Notes: generated by a model not told the origin, from the sequence alone. A stretch of DNA of 64,000 nucleotides from Anaspis maculata (GCA_949128115.1 OX421966.1:34861042-34925041); one strand, 5' to 3'. Numbered from the stretch's first letter, positions 47,442-59,260 are shown. Made by a program: numbers and translations.

Positions 47442-48630
47442 TTGATTGAAGATTGAAGGGCCGCGAACTCAGTGTGTATTTCCATAGAAGAAACGGCCAA
47501 AATTCATCTTGATGATTGGCTGAATTCCTTATAGCGGTCGTTCAAACTCAACAGATTTCTCACAGAATACGCCCTTATGCAGCATGAAATTGGGACCATA
47601 TCCACCATGTGCATTCAGTCGAGTGGCGACATCTAGCAACCGAAAGCAAAACAAACGAATAGCCAGCCATTCTCTCTCGTGAATCGACTCCTCCCATCCC
47701 ACTTTTTCGCCGAACACACACAGCGGTAGCATTGGGATATTTGAAAAGAAAATAAGTAAGAATTTCATGTCAGTACATGATGATTATGTTGAAGAAGTAA
47801 AACTTGACATTTTGTAGCCGCAAATTAGCGACATAGCCCAGATTTACAGCCCATAATAATTTATGGCCTTACCTGCTAACCTGGTCGATGAGGGTCGCGG
47901 TTCTCACCGTTCAAAATAATTACCAACACGTTGTTTATTTTTCTTCATAGTTCATCATTTTGGCTGACGAAGACGATTGCAGGTATAGGTACCGGATCCG
48001 AGTGATCATTTGAAAACTATCCACCTGCAATAACTCCCGATTCCTAGTGAATATTCCAGCGAAAACAGGTCGATTTTCTATATCGAGGGAGACATCTGAA
48101 ACATACCTTGGCGAATTTCTCAGCCTCCTCGCGCCCACCCACCCCAACTTTGAAATTTTAAATCACACCACCTACCTTGCGATGCATCAAGTTGAAGAGA
48201 ATTGAATTCACTTTCTGAAAAAATATTTTTTCAATTTTCCACCCCACCCCCATTTTCCCTAAAACTCTCTGAGTGTCCAAGTCATTATTCTTGACCTCTC
48301 CATCCTCTTCAGTGCAGTAAACGTGATCCTGCACAGCATCGAGAAAAAAAAATCTGTGGAAAAAGTGCCATTCAAATTCACCCCCTTGCCCCCCCCCCCA
48401 CTCAACTTCAAAATCTAAAGTGACACTATCTACTTTGTGATACATCAAATTGAAGGAAATTGAATTCTCTTCATGAACAATATATTTTGAAGAATATAAA
48501 ATGGGACACTGGGGTTGAAATTTTGAAAAAATATCATTTCAAGAAGAGAATTTGATTCTTTTCAATTTGATGTATCGCATGGTAGATGGTGTCGTTTGAA
48601 ATTTCTCAGTTGGGGTGGGTGGGGGGGTGC

Positions 48631-48775
48631 TAGGACAATTCGTCCCGCGGACAATTCGTAGCGGACAATTCGTCGCGGACAATTCGTCCCGCGGACAGTT
48701 CGTCCCGCGGACAATTCGTCCCGCGGACAATTCGTCTCACGGACAATTCGTCCCGCGGACAATTCGTCGCAAGTG
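48631..48775 (+). repeat. GGACAATTCGTCCCGC minisatellite, left array
   Basis: Nine units of 14-16 bp, with variants GGACAATTCGTAGC, GGACAATTCGTCGC and GGACAATTCGTCTCAC. The same unit occurs at 50247-50309 in this orientation and at 51731-51840 reversed. Confidence 0.95.
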
Positions 48776-48784
48776 AAGGCTTCG

Positions 48785-51720
48785 GAAGGTGGGGGGGTTA
48801 TATTACACATGAAGACACAAGGGGGCTCAATAAAAGGATCTAAAAATCATAAGCAAATACAAAGGGTTCCGACAGAGATCCTAACGCCACGAAAAAATGC
48901 AACGGGGCTCAGCAAGGCTTCAAACGATATTGAAAACACAAGGGGGCTTATGGAGTTTCAAGAGGGCTCCGAATATCACATAGAGGCACAAGGTGCTTAC
49001 TATTGCTCCGAAAGCCACGGAAAAATGTAAGGGGGCTCAGCATGCAGGACTTCAAAAGACGTTGAAGAAACAGGGGCCCACGGTAGCTATGGATGACACA
49101 AGAAGGCAACAGGAGGCTCACTGGAACTCTGATAGTCACATTGAAGAACATAAGGGGGCTCACTAGGGCTCCAAGCTACACTCATGGAAACGAGAGGGCT
49201 CACTAGGGCTCCAAACTACTCTTGCGGGCACAAGGGGGTCCGATAGAGCTCCGTATATCACATGAAGGCACAAGGGACTTACACTAGGGCTTCCAGCAAT
49301 GTTAAAGCACACAAGATGGCTTACTGGAATTCTGAAAGCCACGAAAACACATAATGGGGCTCATTAGGGCTCTTAACGACACATAGGGCACAAGGGGCCT
49401 AACAAGAATCTGGAAATCACGGGAAAATGCGAGGGGACTCCGTAGAACTTCATAAAATATTGGTTACACAAGGGGGCCCAGGGAGCTCTTTACAACAAGA
49501 AAAAGCAAAAGTAGGCTCACTGTATGATACTCTAAAAGCCAACACAAGTGGACTGATTGGGGCTCCAAACTACACATAAGGGTACGAAGGGGACCCGATA
49601 GAGCTTCAAAAGCCATGGAAATACAACAAGGGGGACCAATGGAGCTCTGTATAATCAAAAAAGGCAAAAGGAGGGTGACTGGGTTTCTGGGAGCCATTAA
49701 AAAACAAAAGGGGCTCACTAGGACTCCAAACTACACTGACCGACACAAGGGGGTCCGATAGGGCTCCGCATAGCACATAAAGGCACAAGGGAGCCCAAGG
49801 AGCTTTAAATAACAACAGAAGGCAAAAGGGGCTCACTGGAATTCCGGAAGCTACGAGAAAACACAAGGGGGCTCATTAGGGCTCCATACTACACTTGAAG
49901 ACACAAGGGGGCTCAATAGGGCTCTGAATATCACATGAAGGCACAAGGTGCTTACTGCTGCTCCGGAAGCCCGGAAAGTAGCAAGGGGGCTCAGCACGGC
50001 TTCAAAAGACGTTTGAAGAAACAAGGGGGCCCACTGACGCTCTGGATGACATAAGACGGCAACAGGGGGCTTACTGGAATTCTGATAGTCATGGAAAAAC
50101 ACAAGGGGGCTTACTAGGGCTCCAAGCTATACTCATGGACACAAGGGGGCTCACTAGGGCTCCAAGATATACTTATGGACCCAAGGGGGCTCACTAGGGC
50201 TCCAAACTACACTTGCGGATACAAGAGTCAGTAAGCCCCAGTAAGTCAGTTCGTCCCGCGGACAATTCGTCCCGCGGACAATTCGTCTCACGGACAATTC
50301 GTCGCAAGTGAAGGCTTCGGAAGGTGAGGGGGTTATATTACACATGAAGACACAAGGGGGCTCAATAAAAGGATCTAAAAATCATAAGCAAATACAGAGG
50401 GTTCCGACAGAGATCCTAACGCCACGAAAAAATGCAACGGGGCTCAGCAAGGCTTCAAACGATATTGAAAACACAAGGGGGGCTTACGGAGTTTCAAGAG
50501 GGCTCCGAATATCACCTGAAGGCAGAAGGTGCTTGCTACTGCTCCGAAAGTCGCGGAAAGATGTAAGGGGGCTCAGCAGGGCTTCAAAAGACGTTGAGGA
50601 AACAAGGGGGCCCGATGGAGCTCCGAATAACACAAGAAGGCAACAAGGGGCTTACTGGAATTCTGATAGCCAGACAAAAAACAAGAGGGCTCACTAGGCG
50701 CCAAATTACACTTGCGGACACAAGGGGGTCCGATAGGGCTCCGTATATCACATGAAGGCACAAGGGACTTACACTAGGGCCTCCATCAATGCAAGAACGC
50801 ACAAGCCACGAAAACACATAAGGGGGCTCCTTAGGGCTCCAAATGACGCAGGGCTCAATAAAAATCAGAAAGTCGCGGAAAAATGCAAGGGGGCTCAGTA
50901 GGGCTTCAAATGATATTGGTGACACAAGGGGGCTCAAAGGGCTCTAAAGGGGTTCATTAGGGTTCCAAATTATACTTGAAGAAACAAGGGATTAGGAGTC
51001 GAATATAACATAAAGGCACAAGGGACTTACTACTGCTAAAAGCCTATAGGAAAAGTGCAAGGGGGCTCAACAGAACTTCAAACGGTATTGAAGAGACAAG
51101 GGCGCCCCATGGAGCTCTGTATAACAAAATAACGTGAAATGGGCTTACTGGTACCTACTCCGAAAGTCATGAAAAAACATAAGGAGGCTCAACGGGGCTC
51201 CAACCACACCTGAAGGCACAATGGGACCCGATAGGGCTTCAACATGCCATGACGGCATAACGCTGCTTGCTGCTCCGGAATTCATGGAAAATTCAAGGGG
51301 GCTCAGCAGGGCTTCAAGTTACGTTGAATATAGAATAAGGGGGCCCAGTGAAGCTCTTGATAACACAAGACTGCAAAATGGACTTTATGGAAATCTGAAA
51401 GCAATAAAAAACATAAGAGGACTCATTAGAGCTCAAAAATTACACTAGAGAAAATGAGGGGCTCGATAGGGGCCAAATATCTCATGAAAGTATAAGGGGG
51501 CTTACTGGTGCTCCCACTGACGTGGTGCTCCCAAAGCTTAATGTACTAGCAAAAATTCTCGGAATGATGCAAGGGGACTAAGCAGAGCTCCAAAGACATG
51601 AAGAAACCAGGGTGCGCAGTAGGGCTCTAAATACTACATAAAGGAATAAGGGGGCTTACTAAAGTTCGAAAAGCAACGAGGAAAGACAAAGGGACTTGTT
51701 AAAGTTGAGACAAAGGGCAA
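48785..51720 (+). repeat. ~40-bp degenerate tandem repeat array with higher-order order
   Basis: The unit consensus is about ACAAGGGGGCTCACTAGGGC then TCCAAACTACACTTGAAGAC; some 70 units vary widely. Particular variant units recur in the same order: 48776-49190 corresponds to 50311-50670, a spacing of about 1.53 kb, and partly to 49910-50100. This implies block duplication on top of unit amplification. Purines and G-runs are concentrated on the plus strand. Confidence 0.88.
50247..50309 (+). repeat. GGACAATTCGTCCCGC minisatellite, inner array
   Basis: Four units in the same orientation as the left array and followed by the same unique sequence (AAGTGAAGGCTTCGGAAGGT), so it belongs to the duplicated block rather than to the right end of the element. 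Confidence 0.92.
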
Positions 51721-51730
51721 AACAATCTTT

Positions 51731-51840
51731 TGCGACGAATTGTCCGTGAGACGAATTGTCCGCGGGACGAATTGTCCGCGGGACGAATTGTCCGCGACGA
51801 ATTGTCCGCTACGAATTGTCCGCGAGACGAATTGTCCGGT
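51731..51840 (-). repeat. GGACAATTCGTC minisatellite, right array, inverted
   Basis: About seven units read as GCGACGAATTGTCC on the plus strand, the reverse of the left array. They precede the right inverted end and give the element its nested symmetry. Confidence 0.92.
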
Positions 51841-52440
51841 CACGGGGTGGGGGCGAGGGGACTGAAGATGGAAATTCGCCAATGTAGGCGAATGCCCCCC
51901 TCGATATAAAAATCGACCTATTTTTGCTATTCACTAGGAATCGGGAGTTATTGCAGGTGGATGATCACCCGGTATGTTGATTACGTCGTTGTTACATTAT
52001 CTCGTAGTTTTACAAAGCGTCGTGTATACATACTCTACTGTCAAATGGCGTTGTCAAGTGTCGTCTGACTCACCTGTGCGTATGCTGAATCTTAACTAGA
52101 CTGACATTTCTTGGGGTAGTGAACACAAAAAACGGAAGCTCTAACCTTCCGCTTTGTAGGCCAAGTTTCTTAATGGGATGTAGAGCCACACTATTATTAA
52201 CATTTCTTGCAGAACTCTTTGGCCCTAAGAAGTACCAAGGCGTTTGCATTATTTGTGGTAAAGCTCATTTCAAAACAGTTTGGTACAGGATCGTTAAACT
52301 GTCTGCACGAAGTTCGTGACGGGATTTACAGGTAGACAGTGGCGTGTCAAAATAATTCTCACCGGAATTTACAACGGAAAAGGCAGGAGTCATTTTTTGT
52401 TTTTGTTTTCGACCATTTATTTTTGAAGCTTGAAAACGTG

Positions 52441-52607
52441 GGTACGTACGATCGCACGCAAAATAAACGGAGACAGTGTTTCGCGCGGAGTGTACCGATT
52501 TTATGAATTTTGGCTTGGTGTCACAGTGACAAGAAGGCTAAAATTCATTAAATCAGTACACTCCGCGCGAAACACTGTCTCCGTTTATTTTGCGCGCGAT
52601 CGTACCA
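52441..52607. mobile_element. 167-bp MITE with ~65-bp arms
   Basis: CGATCGCACGCAAAATAAAC and GGAGACAGTGTTTCGCGCGG on the left are mirrored by CCGCGCGAAACACTGTCTCC and GTTTATTTTGCGCGCGATCG on the right. The arms are nearly perfect; the loop contains GGTGTCACAGTGACA. Confidence 0.85.
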
Positions 52608-53691
52608 TCAGTATTATTTTTGACCTATACTCTCGGGTTATAATGTTGAAGAGCAAAGAAGTTGATAAAATAAAGAAAACACTAAAATTTCCTTCAAGTT
52701 TAAAAACCATAACTTTCAAATTACGTCCACGAGTAAAACTAGAATTTCATTGCACTAAGACTCGCATAGTCTTTCTTGATACAGGGTTCAATTTGGATCA
52801 ACCTGTATAGCCGCATCATTTGTGGTGTAATACATTTTTTAAGGCGTCCCAGAAAGTGACTAGGCCAAGAATTGAAGAAAAACCAATAATTTTGCATTAT
52901 ACTGCATCACGTAACGTAAGTACACGTTCGCGATAATTAAAAAAAAATTCGGCTGCATTTTTTAGTTCAACGGGATCGCTCCAGTCGGGTTCATTCAAAG
53001 TAGGTAGACCTTACTTGCGGGGTTCAAGTGCAGACACTTTTCCATTACAGAGCCGAAATTACATTCATTATGCGACATCCTTTGAGCAGCTAGGTAGATT
53101 AATTGGGGGCGTGTTCGGGGGCCATTAAACTTCTTACTTGGGCATTGTGTTATTTTCCACAAAATACAATTCCATTCAAAGTCTTGACAGTATAAGCAAA
53201 AAGGGACGTCATTATCGTAAGTATACAAAAGCGAAATGAATTTTGAATACTGGAGAGCTTGATTACTGCTATGACAATTTTGGCGGGAAACCTACGAGTG
53301 GCCGCCTTGGCGCCTTGAATTGAGATGGCAAATAAAACGGGCCCAGCCTCTCTGAAATAAAATATTTCACTCATGAAACTGAGTTCGTATCACAATAATT
53401 GATTGTTACATAAACAGCTCCCCGGTATAATAACGACTGGAAAAAGAAGCAAACACTTGTCCATTATTGGTTGACCTCTTATCTGTGGTTGATGTCTTCG
53501 ATCGCCGCTCCAGTTGGATAGTTTTTGAATACCAATTCTGCTGTCAAGCGTCCGAGCCCTGACATCCGATAACTCAAGCAAAAAATTGACAACAATTCCT
53601 ATTTGTGTCACTTTTTGCTCTCTTCTCCCAATGCGTTATCCGGTATCACACCAACGATACTGAACGCAAAGGCTTTGTAGTGTAACCACCG

Positions 53692-53887
53692 ATGTTTTTA
53701 CGCCTACTCAAAACAACCGCTGTCTCTTCCCGTATTCCGGAAAGTGTTCTTGAGCCTGCCACGAAAATGGGCATCACAATCGACGACGATATGACAATGG
53801 ATATCGGAAGAGAAGCCGAAGAGCCCATGGATGATGACGACGAGGCTTCTTTCTATGATGTTCCTGTGCTGGCTAGTAAAGCTAATG
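53692..53887 (+). CDS. Usp7: Candidate alternative first coding exon of USP7 (acidic)
   Basis: ATG 53692 (context CACCGATG) follows an in-frame TAA at 53683. The frame gives about 65 codons: MFLRLLKTTAVSSRIPESVL, then MGITIDDDMTMDIGREAEEP, MDDDDEASFYDVPVLASKAN. The donor is AATG|GTAAAT after 53887, phase 1, matching the acceptor at 55272. No upstream AG gives the phase needed to follow the 36.7-kb donor, so this looks like a separate first exon, with 5' UTR upstream. Starting at the internal ATG 53767 is also possible. An acidic segment before the MATH domain is expected of USP7. Confidence 0.62.
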
Positions 53888-55272
53888 GTAAATAGCGTGT
53901 GATTGTGATTTCCATACGATTGACATTCTCATGAACCCTCGCTCTGTAACTTCCTTCGCCAAATGTTATAATTTCCTATCACTTATCCAGATATCTGAAG
54001 TCTGAAGACAAGATAACAAGTCTATCTTACTTCTATTAGCTCAACGATGCACAATAGTTAGTGCGATGCGTGATGCGTGTATTGTTTTTCTGTAATGGCC
54101 ATTCAACCTCTATTTGCCAAGACCTTTTGTCAAATCTATTTTAAAGATTTGTGTTTCTGATTCACAGGCAATAAATGTGTTGTGTTGCAAAGGTTAAACA
54201 AAAGAACAAGCCAATTCAACGGAGGTTTGTGTGCAAAAATAACCGTCAAAAGCCTGGATACGTTGCGTTGTATCATATTTTTGACAAAGGTTTGATATTT
54301 TATTTTTTTAATAATAAAAGGGATCGTGGTATTGAAATCTAACAACTCAATATTAACAATCAGGTATCTCTCCATTAGAGCATAAATCTTGAGACAGATT
54401 CGCGAGTGTTCCAAGTTGGGTTGGGTCAAGGCTCGCTTATGGCAAAGATCGGCAAAGGAATTTTATTTAGGTGAAATCGGTATGGTAATGGTCTCTGAAA
54501 TTTCTTGCTGAAGGTTATTGAAAGAAATTGTGGAGTAAAGCCCGGTTTGCTCCAAAAACTGATTTTTCTGTTCCCAGATAAATTTCGACCTCAAATATTT
54601 AGCAAGGCAATTTGATTTTAAAATTACCCATGTGAGCATACGCCGTGTAGTCTAAATCTGAACTGAAATCGTTGTCTTTAATGTTCCAAAGTCCTCAAAT
54701 TCTATTTTTGAATCTTTCAATTTTCTCACAAAGAAGCGTTCTTGGTCCACTCAAGCTTTGACGCGAATTTCTTTACTTTTTTCTATTTACTGCAAAATTT
54801 TGTGTTTTATAATGAATCTTAATCACTGATCAAGTGATATCGAGGCTTCAAGCATGCAAAGATAAAAAAAGGTATAGATAATAGAACAACAAAATGTTTT
54901 TTTTTGTTCAAGGCTCTTGACCATGCTCTTGACACACGCCACTGTACCACTTACTGTCAATCAACCGGAATTGTCATTTTTCAAACATGTCTGCGTGAAA
55001 GAAAATTTGACGTTTTTCTTGTTGTTCAAATTATTGTGGTGGAAATAGATCACACACATGGCTTTTGGTATGCTGTAACAAGAAAAGAATATCATTTATC
55101 TCTGCAAGAGCATTTCGAGAAATAATGAAGTAGTCGCTCATTTGTGCAATCCAAAAACTCGCGAAGAAATTTCTCATGCAATTTTCTGTGGCGGTAGTTT
55201 TTGTAAGATTATTTTTCTTTATTTCGAGCTTTCGTGTAATGTGTAGTGGCTAATCGTATATTTTGTTTCTAG

Positions 55273-55454
55273 TAACCACAACTGAATCAATCACAGACAC
55301 TGGAGGTGGAGAAATGGATACCCAAAACGGCGACACATTGATAGGCCCCCAGCCTGACCCAAACATGACCATCCAAGATGCAGACATGGAGGAAGACGAG
55401 GCCCGTTCCGAAGCCACATTTCGATACGTGGTGCCGAATTTCAGCAAACTAAAG
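55273..55454 (+). CDS. Usp7: USP7 deubiquitinase, exon entering the MATH (TRAF-like) domain
   Basis: The acceptor is TTTTGTTTCTAG at 55272 and the donor AAAG|GTACGC after 55454 (phase 0). The exon encodes TTTESITDTGGGEMDTQN then MTIQDADMEEDEARSEATFR and YVVPNFSKLK. The string EARSEATFRYVVPNFSKL aligns with the start of the MATH domain of USP7/HAUSP (RSEATFQFTVERFSRL in human). USP7 removes ubiquitin from substrates such as p53-pathway and chromatin proteins, and MATH binds substrates. The rest of MATH and the catalytic core must lie right of the window. The first codon is shared with the preceding exon. Confidence 0.9.
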
Positions 55455-55743
55455 GTACGCACCTATACTGCTACAATTTGCAATAACGTTATTGAATTAT
55501 GCATTATGCAAGTCGATGCTGCTCAGAGAGTCAGAGAGCACAATGACATCTCTTTTGTTATTATATGAGTTCCTCATTCCAATGCGTATGTATACGATAC
55601 AGGAAAGGTACTTGAGACTCGAGAGAGCTAAGCCTAGTTGTGAGATATTTACTATTATTAAAATAAATATTACTTGGGCTATTAGCATTTATCATTGCTG
55701 ATGCTAATAACGTTTATAGTTTTCAAGTCAAGTACTCAGTAGT

Positions 55744-55907
55744 GGTGCGTTCAGTCAGCTTATTTAGCCGCAAGTTTTAATTTTAGTCGTAAGCGCTGCA
55801 TCGCTCATTGGCTCTTCTGAGGAGGCTGGTTCATAAAAGCCAATGGGTGTTTCTGCGCTTGCGACTGAAATTAAAACTTGCGGCTAAATAAGCTGACTGA
55901 ACGCACC
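55744..55907. mobile_element. 164-bp MITE, GGTGCGTTCAGTCAGC ends
   Basis: GGTGCGTTCAGTCAGCTTAT on the left is mirrored by ATAAGCTGACTGAACGCACC on the right. The arms extend through GCCGCAAGTTTTAATTTTAG. A partial copy lies at 39765-39870, immediately after a TTAA; here TTAA is present only on the right. Confidence 0.88.
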
Positions 55908-56263
55908 TTAAGAAGTCAAAATGCCATGTAAGATGTAAAGTCGCTGTTTCATAAAATTAAGGTCATGACAGGTTTGGACCACTGTTTCATTATAAACTTC
56001 AGTGTTTTTATTTTTGACAAATTTCCGCAAAATTCAACCAGCTTTGAATTTTAAGAGTCTTTGTACCTTTTCGCGCCCTCAAACAAAAGTCAGACTAATA
56101 CACGCGAACTTGAAGTTCGTAATTTGATCACCCGTTATTTTACTTCCCAGTCCTCACCTACATGGAAGGAACCGTACTGGTATTCGTACTTGGGCTTTTG
56201 GCCTACCGCTGTTTTTTGTTTTTCTGTATTTTTTGTTTTTTGTATTTTACTTTCCCCAGCCCC

Positions 56264-57440
56264 TCACCAACATGGAATTTGTATCGTGCAGAAAAAAGTT
56301 TTGAGATTTCGACGGATAGATTTATTTTGAGGTCCCCCAACGCGATTAGGACCATTTCCAGAATGATGTCTGTGTGTGTGTGTGTCTGTCTGTCTGTGAT
56401 CTTCCACGATAACTACCAAACCGTTGACCCGATCGACTTGAAATTTGGTATGCGGACATGGTTTTTCTCTGGAATGAGCCCCCTTACTTTTTGGCTGTCA
56501 TCTGCCAAAGAAAAGTAATCAATTTTTCGCGGGCGCTCGTAATTGTAGTTAGGTTGTAATGATGTTGACAGTTATGAACGTTTTCGCGAGTAAATGTAAT
56601 GATGAAAGCGGAAGTCGCGCGATATTGTTCAACTGTCGCATCATTACAATGTCTACAGTGTCAATTGTCAAATATACGTCAAAATAGTCAAAATTATCCC
56701 GCTGCTGATTTTTACCTGTTGCACCACCAGTATGTGGTTGTACCACTGGATGTCTTTTTTGCTTTCGCTTTGAGGTTACTTTTTTGTTTGCAAATAAAAT
56801 TGACCTTGACATTACTTGGATGTTATGATGGTGCCCATTTTCGTGACTCGCCAAGTGACACTATTGACAGAAGTTCTCGTAACTACATGACAATTCTATC
56901 ATTACTGCAAGTATCTACGAAGGATTCGCGAAAAATTCCCTAGTCTCACCATTAACAAATGTCGGAAGTTATATCTCACGGAACTGGACTTGCAGTATGT
57001 CATGTGAAAGCCTTTAAAAAACTATATTCAGAACAGTTGAAAGTATTGCCCTATTGTTATCTGTCAAATGTGTTTAAAATTTCAAAGTTCAAAATATCAC
57101 CATTTAATTATTCAAAATCTATTCGATGGATTGTAACCAAATTCGGCAGGAAGCAACACAACAAAAGAGTCAAATTAAATCTGCAGTTGCAGTTTTCCAT
57201 CATTTTCCAGTCGGGCGTTATGAATTTTTGAAATTTCTCTTGGCCATTGCCTACCACCCAAGAGGGCCTCTCACCCGGGCTTTGACCAGAACGACTCGTT
57301 TTTGATGCAGGACTTCAATCAAAAATCCATTCCTGCTCGGGGATCGACTTTTTTCGAATAATTCTAACCGATATCGAAAGTAGATTGGATTAGGCGTCGT
57401 GTAGACCCATTTTCAAAATCGACACGGTTTCGGTTTTTCA
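56264..57440 (+). repeat. Dispersed repeat, copy B
   Basis: It matches 29877-30765 block by block (CGATCGACTTGAAATTTGGT, GAAAGTATTGCCCTATTGTT-like, CAGTCGGGCGTTATGAATTT, GAGGGCCTCTCACCCG). It carries about 300 bp not in copy A between about 56515 and 56950. No flanking duplication was seen, and the class is unknown. Confidence 0.75.
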
Positions 57441-58104
57441 ACGGTAATTTTTTCCAAATGAAATTTGCACATTTCGTTAGTTTTAAAAAACTGCAGTGCA
57501 AACTTTGACATGCGGTGAGCCCCACGAAATATTCATTTTACATGCAGACATGCTGGGAATGAAAGTTGGAAAAAAATTGGACTAATTTATGGAGGAAATA
57601 CCTCGGAAATCAGACCCACGGTTTCGAGTTTTCCTCTCTGGAAAAACTGCAAATTTTCCAACCTTTTATCCCATGAACAGATTCTCACCACTTTTTTTAA
57701 ACAAGAGTTAACTGGTTCTTGGACATCCTCCGGCAATTTTTTCCTAATTTCCCGGGAATTTCCCGGTTGAAAATGTAAAATCGGCTTGGGTTTTCGAGAC
57801 CAGACTTGAATGAGTGAGCTTAAAGTGAAGCCTTAGTTGACGATTTTTACAATAAGATGATTTGGAAAAAGATTTGAGGTTTTTCCGGAAAATTCGGAAA
57901 ATTGTAATTTTCCTGAGAAAATGTTCAATTTTCTGCAAATCATTTCCAATCCTTCCCTCTAATTCCAACTTCCCATCCGAAGGAACGGACGCGGACGCCG
58001 GACGTTTCGAACAAAAATTTCCATAGGTTCCTGGATACTAATCGGGAAAGTTTTGGGGTGTCACAACCGATTTTTAGCGCATTTTCGTAAGAAAATGACG
58101 CTTA

Positions 58105-58128
58105 TATGGCCGGTATGTCTGTCCGTCC

Positions 58129-58178
<50 letters not shown>

Positions 58179-58182
58179 CCGT
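58105..58182. repeat. (CTGT)n microsatellite
   Basis: About 17 units of CTGT with a few CCGT variants. Its inverted partner (GACA)n is at 63862-63892. Confidence 0.95.
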
Positions 58183-58189
58183 GTAGAAA

Positions 58190-58625
58190 TTAGGAAGTTG
58201 TACTCCTCCTCGGGGAATGAAGCTAGAGCCTTGAAACTTTTTCTTATGGATAGCTGATGTCTCCAAGGGTGCCAATTGGCATAATTTTTCTTATCCATAC
58301 ATAGTTCTCATTATTATTATCAAAAAACAAAGATTTCCTGTGCACTTCTAAGAAGTTGAACTCCTCCTTGGGGAATGAAGCTAGAGCTCTGGAACTCTTC
58401 CCAATCCCAATCCTCCGGCTATCCCTTGGGGATAGCTGATGTCACCAAGGGTGACCAATGGACATTATTTTTTTATCCATACATAGTTACCATTATTATT
58501 ATCAAACAACAAAGATTTTCGTTGCACTTCTAAGAAGTTGAACTAATCCTCGGGTAATGAAGCTAGAGCCCTGAAACTTCTTCCAATGGATAGCTTAGGT
58601 CCTCAAGGGTGGCCATTGGACAGAT
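58190..58625. repeat. ~180-bp tandem repeat in the left arm
   Basis: Two full units and a part of a third, each with GAATGAAGCTAGAGCYYTGA, GATAGCTGATGTC and ATCCATACATAGTTACCATT. The right arm holds inverted versions at about 63620-63860. Confidence 0.85.
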
Positions 58626-58640
58626 TGGATTTCATGATTC

Positions 58641-59260
58641 CGCTGCCATCTTGGCCGCCATATTGAAATTTCTTAGTGGAACGATTTTCATGAAAGTTGA
58701 AACTTACTTTTGTCTCGTATGATCATTCTTATTTTCAAGCTGAGTTTCATGTTTCCGCCGCCATCTTGGCCACCATATTGAAATTTCTTAGACGGCCCCG
58801 TAGCACAGTCGGTCGTCTGCCGTCTGTGGTGCGGATGGCGCGGGTTCGAATCCCGGTCAGACATGGATGTTTTGTGTTTGTTCAAAAATTTGCGTATATT
58901 GTAATCCATATGTAATAACTTACTGTTATCAATAAAAAGGCGCAAAAACTCCTATGGCGCTGATAAGCCGAAAAGGAGGAAAACATTTATTTATTTATAT
59001 TGAAATTTCTTATTAGCGGAACGATTTTCATGGAACTTTGAACTTACCTTTGTCACGTATCATCATTCTTATTCTCAAGCTAAATTTCATGATTCCGCCG
59101 CCATCTTGGCCGCCATATTGGAATCTCTTATTAGTGGAACGATTGTGATGAAACTTCGAGCTCACTCTTGTCTCGTATTAAAATTCTAATTTTCAAGCTG
59201 AGGTTCATTCATGATTCCGCCGGCATCTTGGCCGCCACATTGAAATTTCTTGTTAGTGGA
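58641..59260. repeat. ~115-bp tandem repeat in the left arm
   Basis: About four units of CATCTTGGCCGCCATATTGA plus CTTGTCTCGTATNATCATTC and TTATTTTCAAGCTGA. The second unit is interrupted by a SINE at 58791. The right arm has about four inverted units between 63130 and 63600. Confidence 0.88.
58791..58996 (+). mobile_element. tRNA-derived SINE, copy 3, with target duplication
   Basis: The head is GACGGCCCCGTAGCACAGTC and the B box CGGGTTCGAATCCCGG. The tail is AGGAGGAAAACATTTATTTA. The flanks ATATTGAAATTTCTTA at 58775-58790 and 58997-59012 are identical. It is the same family as 29746 and 38149. Confidence 0.92.

Larger units (their letters stand above)
47991..51972. mobile_element. 4-kb inverted-repeat giant built of minisatellites
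   Basis: The left end ACCGGATCCGAGTGATCATT and right end, inverted, ACCGGGTGATCATCCACCTG begin arms of about 130 bp sharing CAATAACTCCCGATTCCTAG and TTGGCGAATTTC. Inside lie, in order: inverted AT-rich blocks (48142-48628), a GGACAATTCGTCCCGC array, about 3 kb of a 40-bp degenerate repeat, and the inverted GGACAATTCGTC array. No transposase, reverse transcriptase or other recognisable frame exists. The long frames on either strand come from the repeat period. Confidence 0.75.
36714..53600 (+). other. Repeat-filled 5' region, probably the USP7 first intron
   Basis: The donor at 36714 has no in-phase partner before 55273 that I could find, so the whole stretch is probably intron. It contains nested foldbacks (37.8-40.6 kb), two abutting TTAA foldbacks (41.8-43.0 kb), a hAT element (43.4 kb), a fresh palindrome (44.0 kb), four small inverted-repeat elements (45.2-47.4 kb), the 4-kb giant (48.0-52.0 kb) and a MITE (52.4 kb). 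Pieces without a call (36.8-37.7, 40.7-41.8, 44.6-45.2, 52.6-53.6 kb) show nothing recognisable. Confidence 0.5.

Noticed and set aside
48562..51882. Several minus-strand open frames of 60-120 codons
   Set aside because: They translate the 40-bp and 16-bp repeats and inherit their openness from the repeat period; the residues simply repeat.
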